Below, piece after piece: positions 9,371 to 19,461 of a DNA stretch of 64,000 bases; position 1 is the stretch's first letter, and the number at the start of each line of letters is the position of its first letter. Position numbers and translations under genes: made by a program. The notes under the pieces were generated by a model. The model was not told the origin of the DNA. It did not search any database and saw only the letters and a program-made list of their open reading frames with translations. This DNA is from Calorimonas adulescens (lineage in GTDB: Bacteria > Bacillota > Thermoanaerobacteria > Thermoanaerobacterales > UBA4877). Where the stretch lies: contig NZ_VTPS01000015.1 in the NCBI RefSeq assembly GCF_008274215.1, positions 1 to 64,000 on the forward strand. Reading direction: 5' to 3'.

Positions 9371-10324
9371 ATGGAGAGGAACGCATTGAAAAAGGATTTT
9401 ATGGTGCTTATAGCAATCGTAATTTTTTATGCTGTCATACAGGTTCTTATGCAGACGGGGGTAATTGGCCCTTACTATTCTTTAAATCTGATACTTATGT
9501 GCATTAATATTATGTTAGCTGTCAGCCTAAACCTTATAAACGGCTTTCTGGGACAGTTTTCCATAGGCCATGCAGGACTTATGTCTGTTGGGGCATATAC
9601 CTCGGCGATATTGACATACTATTATGATATGCCTCTTGCAGTGGCTTTAATTGTAGGGGCACTATCTGCTTCTCTGGCAGGCCTTATAGTAGCTGTACCT
9701 ACACTGAGGCTTAAAGGCGATTATTTAGGTATTGCTACCCTGGGTTTTGGAGAAATAATAAGGGTTTTCTTTCTCACCAATGACACCGTAGGAGGAGCCA
9801 AGGGATTTTTTGGAATACCCAAGCTAACCACATGGACATGGGCATATTTTGTTATGGTACTCACCATAGTTGTCATAAAGAACTTTATTAATTCCAGCTA
9901 TGGCAGGAGCTGTATAGCTATAAGGGAGAATGAAATTGCGGCTGAGGCTATGGGAATCAATACTACAAGGTATAAGATACTGGCCTTTACTATAGGTGCC
10001 TTTTTTGCCGGGGCCGCAGGCGCATTGTATGCTCATAACTTCTATACAATTCAACCAGAACAGTTTAATTTTATGAAATCCTTTGATATAATGACAATGG
10101 TGGTATTAGGGGGACAGGGTTCTATAACCGGCAGTATTGTTGGAGCCGTTGCTGTTACACTTTTGAACGCAGCACTTTCAAGCCTTGCAGCCTTAAGGAT
10201 GGTTATCTACTCATTACTGCTTATCATTATGATGTTATTCAGACCGCAGGGGCTGTTTGGCATTACTGAATTTACGATAGACCAGGTCCTGGGAAGGAGG
10301 GGCAGACTTGGAAAATCTGCTTGA
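9371..10324 (+). CDS. livM: Branched-chain amino-acid ABC transporter permease LivM
   Basis: Second membrane permease of the Liv importer, 317 residues, with the family segments LNLINGFLGQFSIGHAGLMS near residue 50 and VVLGGQGSITGSIVGA near residue 255. The ATG at 9371 is chosen over an upstream in-frame codon inside livH because the RBS-like GAGAGAAGGTG lies just before it. It overlaps the livG start by 17 nt. Confidence 0.93.
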   Translation: MERNALKKDFMVLIAIVIFYAVIQVLMQTGVIGPYYSLNLILMCINIMLAVSLNLINGFLGQFSIGHAGLMSVGAYTSAILTYYYDMPLAVALIVGALSASLAGLIVAVPTLRLKGDYLGIATLGFGEIIRVFFLTNDTVGGAKGFFGIPKLTTWTWAYFVMVLTIVVIKNFINSSYGRSCIAIRENEIAAEAMGINTTRYKILAFTIGAFFAGAAGALYAHNFYTIQPEQFNFMKSFDIMTMVVLGGQGSITGSIVGAVAVTLLNAALSSLAALRMVIYSLLLIIMMLFRPQGLFGITEFTIDQVLGRRGRLGKSA

Positions 10325-11099
10325 AATAAAGCATCTGTCTAAGAACTTTGGAGGTATTGAGGCACTCAAGGATGTTAATATAAATGTAGAAAGGAATGGT
10401 CTTGTTGGTCTTATAGGGCCTAATGGGGCAGGAAAGACCACAATATTTAACCTTATTACCGGTGAATATGTGCCTACCTCTGGGAGTGTGATATTTGATG
10501 GCAAAGAGCTTGCCAACCACCACCCTTATCAGGTGGCAGCATTAGGTATAACCAGGACGTTCCAGAATATAAGGCTGTTTTCAGATCTATCCGTGCTGGA
10601 TAATGTGAGGATTGCGTGTCATCTCCATGTAAAATACAGTGTTTTTGACTCGATAATACATGGCAGGAGGTTTGTTGAAGGAGAAAAGGAAATATATGAT
10701 AGGTCTATGGAGCTTCTAAAGATCTTTAAGCTGGAAAATAAAAGGGATGAGTTGGCTAAAAACCTTCCGTATGGAGAACAAAGGCGCCTTGAGATAACCA
10801 GAGCCCTTGCGACCAATCCAAAGCTGCTTTTGCTGGATGAGCCTGCGGCAGGCATGAATCCCCAGGAGACAGAAGATCTTATGGAGACCATCAGATTTTT
10901 GAGGGATGGGATGAACATAACCATACTGCTTATTGAGCATGATATGCATCTGGTCATGGGTATATGCGAGAAGATATATGTACTGGATTTTGGTAAGGTG
11001 ATAGCTGAGGGAGACCCCACCTCCATACAGCACGATCCAAAGGTTATTGAGGCATATCTGGGGACAGCTTATCTTGAAGGGGGCAAAGTAAATGCTTGA
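10308..11099 (+). CDS. livG: Branched-chain amino-acid ABC transporter ATPase LivG
   Basis: Cytoplasmic ATPase of the Liv importer, 263 residues. Walker A is GPNGAGKTT, the signature is degenerate (PYGEQRR, as in the LivG family) and Walker B is LLLLDEPAAG. A D-loop and the switch His (LLIEHDM) follow. It starts with TTG at 10308 behind the strong RBS GGGAAGGAGGGG, inside the livM 3' end. It overlaps livF by 8 nt. Confidence 0.93.
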   Translation: MENLLEIKHLSKNFGGIEALKDVNINVERNGLVGLIGPNGAGKTTIFNLITGEYVPTSGSVIFDGKELANHHPYQVAALGITRTFQNIRLFSDLSVLDNVRIACHLHVKYSVFDSIIHGRRFVEGEKEIYDRSMELLKIFKLENKRDELAKNLPYGEQRRLEITRALATNPKLLLLDEPAAGMNPQETEDLMETIRFLRDGMNITILLIEHDMHLVMGICEKIYVLDFGKVIAEGDPTSIQHDPKVIEAYLGTAYLEGGKVNA

Positions 11100-11793
11100 G
11101 GTTAAAGACCTGCATGTATACTATGGTGCTATACATGCCTTAAAGGGAATTTCATTTAAGGTTGAGGACGGAGAAATAGTAACGATAATAGGCGCAAATG
11201 GAGCCGGTAAGTCTACAACACTCAGGACTATCTCTGGCCTTTTGAGACCTAAAACAGGGGAAATTATATTAAATGGAGTCCATTTAGAAAAAATGAAGGC
11301 AAAGGATATTGTGAAAATGGGGGTTTGCCAGGTTCCAGAGGGCAGGAGAATTTTTGCTAATATGAGTGTCCAAGAAAATCTTGAACTGGGCGCATATCTG
11401 AGAAACGACAGGGATGGGATAAAAAAAGACTTTGACAGGGTATTTTCACTCTTCCCCCGGCTTGCAGAGAGAAAGTCTCAGATTGCAGGTACCCTTTCTG
11501 GTGGAGAACAGCAGATGCTGGCCATAGGGAGGGCCTTGATGTCGAGGCCCAGGATTATATTGATGGATGAGCCGTCGATGGGCCTGGCGCCGATACTTGT
11601 TGAGCAGATATTCAATGTAATTAAGGAAATAAACAGCGAGGGTACTACAGTCCTATTAGTTGAGCAAAATGCGTATATGGCGCTTGTAACGGCAAAGAAA
11701 GCCTATGTCCTTGAGACTGGAAACATAGTAATGGGCGGTACGGCGTCTGAACTATTGAATAATGAAGAGGTAAGAAGGGCATATTTAGGATAA
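11092..11793 (+). CDS. livF: Branched-chain amino-acid ABC transporter ATPase LivF
   Basis: Second ATPase of the importer, 233 residues, with Walker A GANGAGKST, signature LSGGEQQM, Walker B IILMDEPSMG and the family LLVEQNAYMAL switch region. The ATG overlaps the livG stop. It is the last gene of the operon, and a hairpin follows directly. With livJHMG it forms a complete HAAT-family system that feeds the branched-chain amino-acid fermentation genes found 18-26 kb downstream. Confidence 0.94.
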   Translation: MLEVKDLHVYYGAIHALKGISFKVEDGEIVTIIGANGAGKSTTLRTISGLLRPKTGEIILNGVHLEKMKAKDIVKMGVCQVPEGRRIFANMSVQENLELGAYLRNDRDGIKKDFDRVFSLFPRLAERKSQIAGTLSGGEQQMLAIGRALMSRPRIILMDEPSMGLAPILVEQIFNVIKEINSEGTTVLLVEQNAYMALVTAKKAYVLETGNIVMGGTASELLNNEEVRRAYLG

Positions 11794-11795
11794 GG

Positions 11796-11822
11796 AGGGA
11801 TGACAAATCGTCATCCCTTATT
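11796..11822. terminator. Terminator between convergent liv and trpP genes
   Basis: A 9-bp stem (AGGGATGAC with GTCATCCCT, loop AAATC) is followed by TATTTG. It sits between convergent genes and could serve both strands. Confidence 0.65.
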
Positions 11823-11824
11823 TG

Positions 11825-12334
11825 CTATACCTTTCCTATAGCTTTTTGGGCCTGATATGCTATATTGTATACTGCATATGTCACGACAGTATTTATTGCA
11901 GCAGTTGGTATGACCACCGTGGTCACCAATACTGAGAAGGCGAGTGGTAGACCACCTACAACAGCAGAAGCTATGGCAAGAAACACTATGCCGCTTTCCA
12001 TTGTGCCAATGAAAGCAATCACAGGTATAGCAATATGCCTGTTAAACCTTGCAGTGAGCCTTATGAGCGTAACAACAACAAAGGCTGTTATTATTTCCTC
12101 GATGAAGTTTGCCACCTGACCGCCAGGGAAGGTTGTTGTCAAGGCTGCAAATATTCCTCCTAAGAAGCCACCAAGCAGTGCATTTTGGTATACCGGGTTA
12201 ATAAACAATGCAACGAATAGCATGGCGAGAAGGAAGTTTGGTTTCATACTACCCATTATGGGTGGTGTTATCTGATGGAGTACAAGGCCAATAGCCATTA
12301 GAAGGGCTGTGAGTATACTGTCCCTCAATTTCAT
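11825..12334 (-). CDS. trpP: Tryptophan transporter TrpP-type (ECF-like small membrane protein)
   Basis: Predicted Trp uptake protein: 169 residues, about five membrane segments, beginning MKLRDSILTALLMAIGLVLHQITPP, a form typical of TrpP/YhaG-related clostridial proteins. Segment GSMKPNFLLAMLFVAL is also family-like. The ATG at 12334 follows AAGGAGTG. An upstream in-frame extension exists but has no RBS. The upstream T-box has a Trp (UGG) specifier, which is the strongest evidence for the substrate. Expression should rise when tRNA-Trp is uncharged. Confidence 0.87.
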   Translation of the reverse strand: MKLRDSILTALLMAIGLVLHQITPPIMGSMKPNFLLAMLFVALFINPVYQNALLGGFLGGIFAALTTTFPGGQVANFIEEIITAFVVVTLIRLTARFNRHIAIPVIAFIGTMESGIVFLAIASAVVGGLPLAFSVLVTTVVIPTAAINTVVTYAVYNIAYQAQKAIGKV

Positions 12335-12423
12335 AATACCAACACTCCTTTTTAAATTTAATAGTAATTTTAGTGGTATCATATATCCTTCACGTCATAG
12401 GCCATCACCCCATGTCCGATAAA

Positions 12424-12680
12424 ATAAAAAAGCCTTTCGTCCCTATAGGGACGAAAGGCTATCTTCCGTGGTGCCACCCTTATGAGGTTTCCCTCACTCA
12501 TCCGGGTACTAACATACCCTGTCCTTGTGATAACGGAGGACACGTCCGTGATGAGCTACTTATATTTCGCCCACCCTTCTAAGGAGCCCATTCACTCATG
12601 GATAAGGTATCGCCTTTCCACCGCCGGCGACTCTCTTTGACCTATCCTTTGAGTTACTATTCTCCCTCATCGAATTTATT
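12424..12680 (-). promoter_or_regulatory. T-box riboswitch, tryptophan-specific
   Basis: On the minus strand the leader carries the T-box antiterminator sequence AGGGTGGCACCACGG (12480 down to 12466) followed by a 13-bp terminator stem and TTTTTT (12460 down to 12424). In Stem I the internal loop is bounded by GGAG/CTCC and CTCA/TGAG. Its 5' side has the AGTA motif and its 3' side reads TGAATGG-G, placing UGG (12590-12588) at the specifier position before a purine. The T-box bulge TGGC would pair with GCCA, agreeing with the G73 discriminator of tRNA-Trp. It regulates trpP by antitermination. Confidence 0.93.
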
Positions 12681-12686
12681 TTATTT

Positions 12687-12714
12687 ATTATAGTCTACTA
12701 CCTTATTACTGCAA
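12687..12714 (-). promoter_or_regulatory. Promoter of the T-box/trpP transcript
   Basis: On the minus strand TATAAT (12692-12687) is preceded at 16 nt by TTGCAG (12714-12709). A TTGACG lies six bases further out but with poor spacing. Confidence 0.5.
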
Positions 12715-12936
12715 CGTCAAGTAGTTTTTTATTTAATTGCTTATATCTTTATAGACCTGTTAAAGCGGTAATATAAGATAGCTTAGAAGATTGACAGTAT
12801 TTTTAACTTATCTTCTGCCCTTTTTATCGTCTCATAGCGTTTATCCCTATAGATATGGGCAGTAAATTTTTTCTTTAAAAATTTGACATTAGAGTTATAA
12901 TAAAGGGGGGTGAAATATTTTGTGAGGTGAATCATA

Positions 12937-14082
12937 TTGACATTATTGGAACTGGCAATTGTTTTAGGCGTGGCAAGGCTGGGTGGATACATAGCGGCCA
13001 GATTTGAGCAGCCTAACGTACTGGGGCAGATAATAGCGGGCATTATTGTGGGACCTTCTCTACTGAATATTGTCAGTAACTCCGATATACTGGAGAGCAT
13101 GGCGGAGATTGGCGTGATACTGCTCATGTTTCTTGCTGGAACAGAGACAAACTTAGACGACCTTGTTTCCTCAGGAGTATCGTCAACAATTATCGCCATT
13201 GGTGGAGTGTTTCTGCCTTTTGTTTTAGGTTTTGGCGCATCCAGGGTTGAGGGCATATCTTTGAATGAAGCATTATTTATTGGGACTATATTAACAGCTA
13301 CATCGGTTAGCATAAGCGTGCAGACTTTGAGGGAGATACATAAGTTAAACTCAAAAGAGGGCATTGCCATCATGGGGGCGGCCGTTATTGATGATGTCAT
13401 AGGTATCATCTTTCTTACAGTAGTGGTGGGATATGTGTCAGGCAAATCGGGTATTGTGCCCATGATAGAAAATCTTCTTTTATTTTTTACACTGGTTATA
13501 GTAATCGGGTTTCTTGTATCCAGATATTTAGATAAACTGGATATGGCTCTCAAACAGGGCGACAGGATAGTAACAATAGCTTTAGTATTTTGCTTTGTCA
13601 TGTCTTACATTGCAGATAAATCCGGGATAGCAACTATTACTGGAGCTTATATAGCAGGTATTATCCTGTCTACGACGCCGTATAGAGAGAAGGTTATACA
13701 CGGTATTGACCCTATAGCCTATCTTGTCTTTACTCCTATATTTTTTGTAAGCATAGGTCTTAAGGCAGATATAAAGACATTGACAGAGGGTATTGTCTTT
13801 AGCCTCATAATAATAGCTGCCTCCGTAGTTGGTAAAATTATAGGCTGTGGCCTTATGGCAAAGGCTGTTGGATTTGATTGGAAAGGTGCACTCTCTGTAG
13901 GTATCGGCATGATACCCAGGGGTGAGGTGGCCCTGATCATAGTTAACCTTGGCTTGAAGATGGGCATTGTTACACCCAGGCTTTTTACAACTTCAGTACT
14001 TGTGGTGCTTGTTACAACGCTCATTACACCACCTCTTTTAAAAATGTCTTTCTCACGGGAATTGTCAAGCGAGGGTGAATAA
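12937..14082 (+). CDS. Cation:proton antiporter (CPA2/KefB-NapA type)
   Basis: Monovalent cation/proton antiporter in the membrane. The 381-residue protein has about 12 membrane segments with the Na+/H+ exchanger core only and no C-terminal TrkA domain. Family features include the NVLGQIIAGIIVGPSLL segment near the N-terminus and GAAVIDDVIGI (two Asp near residues 150-152, the ion-binding pair of CPA2 proteins). The start is TTG at 12937 behind GTGAGGTG. The next gene, 14 nt downstream, is a small PII-like protein, suggesting that the antiporter is gated by a separate nucleotide-sensing subunit. Na+ versus K+ cannot be decided. Confidence 0.85.
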   Translation: MTLLELAIVLGVARLGGYIAARFEQPNVLGQIIAGIIVGPSLLNIVSNSDILESMAEIGVILLMFLAGTETNLDDLVSSGVSSTIIAIGGVFLPFVLGFGASRVEGISLNEALFIGTILTATSVSISVQTLREIHKLNSKEGIAIMGAAVIDDVIGIIFLTVVVGYVSGKSGIVPMIENLLLFFTLVIVIGFLVSRYLDKLDMALKQGDRIVTIALVFCFVMSYIADKSGIATITGAYIAGIILSTTPYREKVIHGIDPIAYLVFTPIFFVSIGLKADIKTLTEGIVFSLIIIAASVVGKIIGCGLMAKAVGFDWKGALSVGIGMIPRGEVALIIVNLGLKMGIVTPRLFTTSVLVVLVTTLITPPLLKMSFSRELSSEGE

Positions 14083-14096
14083 AGGAGGGGACATAT

Positions 14097-14471
14097 ATGT
14101 ATCTTTTTGTTGTAGTGTTAAACAGGGTGGAGTATCTTGACAAATTACTTATCACCATGAGGGAACACGGGGCTAAAGGGGCAACGGTACTGGACTCTGT
14201 TGGTTCTGGAAGGATTATTAAAAATTTTGACGAGGCCAGGCCTATGATAGCCAGCATAAGGAGGCTTAGGGAAGAAGAGTTTTCTACCAACAAGACCATT
14301 TTTTCAGTGTTGGAGACCCGTTCTCAGGTTGATGAGATAGCTGATGCCATAGAAAAGGCCATAGGCAATTTTTCTGATAAGGAGATGGGTATAATGTTTT
14401 CCATCCCTCTGGACATGGTGAGGGGTGGCGCACTGGAGCGGTATATAAGAAGCAAGGGTCATTTTGAATGA
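14097..14471 (+). CDS. PII-like small regulatory protein
   Basis: A 124-residue protein of ferredoxin-like fold pattern. It starts MYLFVVVLNRVEYLDKLLITMREHG, which is the beta-alpha opening of PII/CutA-like proteins, where a sensor subunit binds a nucleotide. It lacks the classical PII T-loop Tyr and the PROSITE PII motifs, so it belongs to a divergent group. It is tightly linked to the antiporter (14 nt, RBS AGGAGGGG). The inferred role is ligand-dependent control of the antiporter. The family assignment is from overall pattern only. Confidence 0.6.
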   Translation: MYLFVVVLNRVEYLDKLLITMREHGAKGATVLDSVGSGRIIKNFDEARPMIASIRRLREEEFSTNKTIFSVLETRSQVDEIADAIEKAIGNFSDKEMGIMFSIPLDMVRGGALERYIRSKGHFE

Positions 14472-14514
14472 ATATATAATCCCATCTGCGAATAGATTAA
14501 GGTGAGGTGTTAAC

Positions 14515-15240
14515 ATGGATCCTTTGTCTATTTCGCTGATGGGACTTTTTATAGGTACAATCGGTACAGGACTTGGTGGCACAGTTGCTCTTTTTTACAG
14601 AAATCCATCGAGAAGGTTTTTAGGCCTGGCCATAGCAGTTTCCGGCGGGCTTATGCTTTCTGTGGTCTGCTTTGACCTGCTGCCTGAGGCATTTGATATA
14701 TCAGGCCTTAGTTATACCTTGATAGGAGTAGTCATTGGTGTTATTATTGTTATGATAATGGAGCAAAAGATGCAGGAGCAGAATGGCAACCAGGGCTTTG
14801 AGTATTTGAGGACGGGTCTTTTGATGGGTGTAGCTATAGCACTGCATAATCTGCCTGAGGGCCTGGCCGTAGGTTCCTCTTTCGCTGCATCTCAAAGCGT
14901 GGGCCTGAGTATGGCTCTGGTGATTGGACTGCATGACTTCCCCGAAGGGCTTTCCATGGCAGCTCCTCTCATGGCAGGGGGTATGAGAGGAGCTATGGTA
15001 CTTTATTATACCATATTATCAGGGATACCAACAGGAATTGGTGCTTTTATAGGTGCATATCTGGGTGAAATATCACCTGACCTGATTGCTTTAAATATGG
15101 GGATAGCAGCAGGGTGCATGCTGTATATAACATGCGACGAAATGTTCCCCATGGCAAGAGACCTCCACAAGGGAAGGCTCACAGCCGTTGGCATACTCTT
15201 TGGCATAATACTCGGGATAATAATTACGGAGATGTTGTAG
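14515..15240 (+). CDS. zupT: ZIP-family metal (zinc) transporter
   Basis: Membrane transporter importing zinc or other divalent metals. The 241-residue protein has eight predicted membrane helices. The two metal-site helices carry ALHNLPEGLAVG (about residues 119-130) and GLHDFPEGLSMA (about 141-152), the paired H-x-x-PEG motifs of the ZIP family. RBS GGTGAGGTG precedes ATG. The sua5 gene follows with no gap, so it sits at the head of the conserved sua5-ywlE-rpiB-upp block. Confidence 0.9.
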   Translation: MDPLSISLMGLFIGTIGTGLGGTVALFYRNPSRRFLGLAIAVSGGLMLSVVCFDLLPEAFDISGLSYTLIGVVIGVIIVMIMEQKMQEQNGNQGFEYLRTGLLMGVAIALHNLPEGLAVGSSFAASQSVGLSMALVIGLHDFPEGLSMAAPLMAGGMRGAMVLYYTILSGIPTGIGAFIGAYLGEISPDLIALNMGIAAGCMLYITCDEMFPMARDLHKGRLTAVGILFGIILGIIITEML

Positions 15241-16296
15241 ATGACTGAGATTTACTGGATTGATGAAAATAATATTGACGATAACCTGCTTTTTAAAGCG
15301 GCTAAGGTTTTAAGAGATGGCGGCATTGCCGCCTTTCCTACAGAGACGGTTTATGGTTTGGGAGCAAATGCATTGGACAGTAAAGCAGTGAAGAAGATAT
15401 TCCGGGCCAAGGGAAGACCCAGTGATAATCCACTGATTGTCCATGTGGCAGACTATGAGGGCATTTTTCCTCTTGTTGCTGAAATAAATGAAGCAGCTGA
15501 AACGCTTATACACCGGTTTATGCCCGGGCCTATAACAATTGTAATGAAAAAATCCACAGCCATACCAGATGAGGTGACTGCAGGGCTGGATACGGTTGGC
15601 ATAAGGATGCCATCTCACAAGATTGCCTCAAGGCTTATAAAGCTGGCCGGCGTCCCGGTGGCTGCACCCAGTGCTAACCTTTCAGGGAAGCCAAGCCCTA
15701 CGAGGCCTGAACATGTTATACATGATATGGACGGCAGGGTTGATGTTATAATAGCTGACGGGATATGCGATATAGGAGTGGAGTCTACAGTTGTAGATGT
15801 CACAGGGGATGTGCCAGTGATATTAAGGCCAGGTGGGGTTACTTTTGAAGAACTGCAATCCGTCCTTGGGAAGGTAGAGATAGACCCGGCCGTTTTAAGA
15901 AAACCGGATAAAAATCTTGTGGCTAAAGCACCAGGAATGAAGTATACACACTATTCGCCTGATGCAGATGTGGTAATTGTTGCCGGCCCGTCTGAAATGG
16001 TAGCAGCAGAAGTAAACAGACTGGCCAAAGAGGATATGGCAGAGGGCAAAAAAGTAGCTGTCCTGGCCAGTGATGAAACATCAGGATTGTATGATATAAT
16101 GGTAGTGCCGATTGGCTCACAGAAGGACAAACTTTCCATATCCAGCAGGATTTTTGATGCCTTAAGAAGGTTAGACGAACTTGGTGTAGACAAGGCATAT
16201 GCAGAGGCTGTTGACGAAGAAGGGTTGGGCCTGGCCATAATGAACCGCATGAAAAAGGCGGCTGGGTATAGAATTATAAAGGTGGGTGAAAAATGA
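15241..16296 (+). CDS. sua5: L-threonylcarbamoyladenylate synthase (Sua5 type)
   Basis: Makes threonylcarbamoyl-AMP from Thr, bicarbonate and ATP for the t6A37 modification of ANN-decoding tRNAs. At 351 residues it is the long Sua5 form. The YrdC domain comes first (FPTETVYGLGANA near 30-42, KGRPSDNPLIVHV near 56-68, SANLSGKPSPT near 140-150), then a linker (KAPGMKYTHYSPDA) and a C-terminal Sua5 domain. ATG directly follows the zupT stop and overlaps ywlE by 4 nt at its own end. Firmicutes synteny (ywlC-ywlE-rpiB) agrees. Confidence 0.93.
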   Translation: MTEIYWIDENNIDDNLLFKAAKVLRDGGIAAFPTETVYGLGANALDSKAVKKIFRAKGRPSDNPLIVHVADYEGIFPLVAEINEAAETLIHRFMPGPITIVMKKSTAIPDEVTAGLDTVGIRMPSHKIASRLIKLAGVPVAAPSANLSGKPSPTRPEHVIHDMDGRVDVIIADGICDIGVESTVVDVTGDVPVILRPGGVTFEELQSVLGKVEIDPAVLRKPDKNLVAKAPGMKYTHYSPDADVVIVAGPSEMVAAEVNRLAKEDMAEGKKVAVLASDETSGLYDIMVVPIGSQKDKLSISSRIFDALRRLDELGVDKAYAEAVDEEGLGLAIMNRMKKAAGYRIIKVGEK

Positions 16297-16742
16297 AGGT
16301 GCTTTTTGTATGCACGGGAAATACGTGCAGAAGTCCGATGGCAGCAGGTATTTTAAAGAAGATGTTAAAGGACCGTGGGATAGAAAACGTTGAAGTCGAT
16401 TCCTGCGGGTTTGTGGAGGAGGGATTGCCGGCATCACAATATGCCATAGAGGTGTCCGGAGAGCATGGTGTGGATATCTCGGGCCATAGGTCGAAGGTAA
16501 TAAATAAAGCGCTGATAGATGAGAGTTCAATAATCCTTACCATGTCAAAACGTCACAAGGACGAGGTCATAAAGCTGTCACCGGATGCGCAGGAAAAGGC
16601 CTTTACCATTACTGAGTTTGTTGATGAGGATGGAGAAATAGAAGACCCCATAGGCATGGGCAAAGATATGTACGAAAGGACATTTAAGAAACTGTATGGG
16701 ATACTGGAAAGGGTTATTGACAAAATAGACGATCTAAAATAG
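16293..16742 (+). CDS. ywlE: Low-molecular-weight protein phosphatase (YwlE type, probable protein-arginine phosphatase)
   Basis: A 149-residue phosphatase with the P-loop CTGNTCRS at residues 7-14 (Cys7 nucleophile, Arg13) and the acid Asp in EDPIGMG near residue 111. Thr rather than Ile after GN in the P-loop is the hallmark of the arginine-phosphatase YwlE subgroup, which counteracts the McsB kinase. ATGA overlap with sua5. Location between sua5 and rpiB matches Bacillus ywlC-ywlE-ywlF. Confidence 0.88.
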   Translation: MKVLFVCTGNTCRSPMAAGILKKMLKDRGIENVEVDSCGFVEEGLPASQYAIEVSGEHGVDISGHRSKVINKALIDESSIILTMSKRHKDEVIKLSPDAQEKAFTITEFVDEDGEIEDPIGMGKDMYERTFKKLYGILERVIDKIDDLK

Positions 16743-16860
16743 ATGCTGCTTAAGGTTGCCATTACAATAGCATCAAAAATATGTTACAAAATGGTTAAAT
16801 TTTTGTGTAACCTATGGAAAAATTAGGACAGATAATTTACAATAGAAGGGAGTATAAAAC

Positions 16861-17963
<1,103 letters not shown>

Positions 17964-17973
17964 GGATTGACAC

Positions 17974-18423
17974 ATGCGCCCTTCATGGGATGACTATTTC
18001 ATGGAAATTCTGGATATAGTAAAGACCCGCTCCACCTGTCTCAGGAGACAGGTAGGGGCAATCATAGTTAGAGGCAACAGGATCCTTACCACTGGGTACA
18101 ACGGTGCACCCAGTGGGATGGCCCACTGCAGCGAAACGGGGTGCTTGAGAGATAAGATGGGCATACCCTCAGGAGAAAGACAGGAGCTATGCCGTGGCCT
18201 GCATGCAGAGCAAAATGCCATTATACAGGCCGGACTCTATGGTATAGATATAAAAGGATCTACCATATATTGTACCCATAAGCCATGTATTACCTGTACC
18301 AAGATGATAATAAATGCTGGTATAATCAGAGTCGTATACAAAGAGGATTATCCCGATGAGCTTTCAGAAGAGTTTTTTAAAGAAGCGGGAGTAAATATGG
18401 ATATATATCCGCAGATGAGGTGA
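17974..18423 (+). CDS. comEB: dCMP deaminase (ComEB family)
   Basis: Zinc deaminase converting dCMP to dUMP for thymidylate synthesis. The 149-residue protein has the zinc/catalytic motifs GLHAEQNAI (about residue 70) and [10 protein letters not shown] (about 98-107), plus the family insert with extra Cys/His residues (HCSETGC). RBS GAGGATTG lies before ATG. It is ten nt from upp and six from tagO, and is co-transcribed. Confidence 0.92.
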   Translation: MRPSWDDYFMEILDIVKTRSTCLRRQVGAIIVRGNRILTTGYNGAPSGMAHCSETGCLRDKMGIPSGERQELCRGLHAEQNAIIQAGLYGIDIKGSTIYCTHKPCITCTKMIINAGIIRVVYKEDYPDELSEEFFKEAGVNMDIYPQMR

Positions 18424-18429
18424 TAAACT

Positions 18430-19461
18430 GTGAGGTATCTCTTACCTATGATTTTTGCATTTTTAATTGCTTTTTTGGTTACACCTATGGCGAAGGTAAT
18501 AGCCATAAAGGTAGGTGCTATAGATATGCCCGGTGAGGAGAGAAGGATTCATACACGTCCAATACCGCGGATGGGAGGTCTGTCCATATTTGCCGCCTTT
18601 GTTTTATCCACCCTTGTATTTATGCCGATGGATATAAAGACGGTTGGGCTTATCCTGGCAAGTAGCCTCATAGTAGTGATGGGCATAGTTGACGATATAA
18701 AGGGTCTTTCTGCTACCGTCAAGATGGGAGGCCAGATATTAGCTGCCATGGTGCTGGTGTTTTTTGGTTTCAGGATAGAGTGGCTGACCAGCCCCTTAGA
18801 TGGCATGATATATTTGGGATGGCTTTCCATACCAGCCACTGTTTTCTGGGTGGTTGGCATAACCAATACATTTAACTTGATAGATGGTTTGGATGGCCTG
18901 GCCGCAGGTATTTCTGCCATATCATCGGTTACAATGTTTGTGGTAGCTCTTTTAAATGGAAGGGATACAGCAGCCATGCTTCTGCTGATAGTTGCTGGGG
19001 CAGCCCTTGGGTTTCTGCCTCACAATTTCAATCCAGCAAAGATATTTATGGGGGATACGGGCTCTCTCTTTTTAGGTTTTGTACTTTCGGCTATATCTAT
19101 ACAGGGGACTATCAAAGGAGCTACAGCCATAGCCATAGTTATACCAGTACTGGCCATGGGCCTGCCCATATTTGATACGGCCATTGCAATTGTGAGAAGA
19201 GCAAAGAATGGTATGCCTATAATGCAGCCTGACAGAGGTCATCTGCACCACAGGCTTCTGGACATGGGCTTTACGCAGAGGCAGGTTGTACTCATACTTT
19301 ATGCCATAAGCGGGATACTGGGAGTGGTGGCTATTGCTGTCACAAATGCATCACCGCTGTGGTCATTGGTGCTTACACTGTCTGTATTGCTTGCTGCCTT
19401 TATAGGCACAAAGCGTATGGGGCTTTTAAATCCTGTAGGGGAGAAAAACATAAATGCATAA
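18430..19461 (+). CDS. tagO: Undecaprenyl-phosphate sugar-1-phosphate transferase (WecA/TagO family)
   Basis: Membrane enzyme that transfers a GlcNAc-1-phosphate type unit to undecaprenyl phosphate to start teichoic-acid or other surface polymer synthesis. The 343-residue, roughly ten-helix protein has the catalytic motifs GIVDDIKGL (about 90), NTFNLIDGLDGLA (about 143-155), FMGDTGSLFLG (about 200) and the cytoplasmic HLHHRLLDMG loop typical of the GlcNAc-P transferase branch rather than MraY. GTG start behind GAGGTGATAA. It is followed in overlap by wecB, which supplies or interconverts the UDP-HexNAc. Confidence 0.9.
   Translation: MRYLLPMIFAFLIAFLVTPMAKVIAIKVGAIDMPGEERRIHTRPIPRMGGLSIFAAFVLSTLVFMPMDIKTVGLILASSLIVVMGIVDDIKGLSATVKMGGQILAAMVLVFFGFRIEWLTSPLDGMIYLGWLSIPATVFWVVGITNTFNLIDGLDGLAAGISAISSVTMFVVALLNGRDTAAMLLLIVAGAALGFLPHNFNPAKIFMGDTGSLFLGFVLSAISIQGTIKGATAIAIVIPVLAMGLPIFDTAIAIVRRAKNGMPIMQPDRGHLHHRLLDMGFTQRQVVLILYAISGILGVVAIAVTNASPLWSLVLTLSVLLAAFIGTKRMGLLNPVGEKNINA

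Noticed and set aside
12783-13601. A 272-codon minus-strand frame opposite the antiporter
   Set aside because: It lies antiparallel inside a gene with clear family motifs, has no RBS and no recognisable domain. It is a shadow frame.
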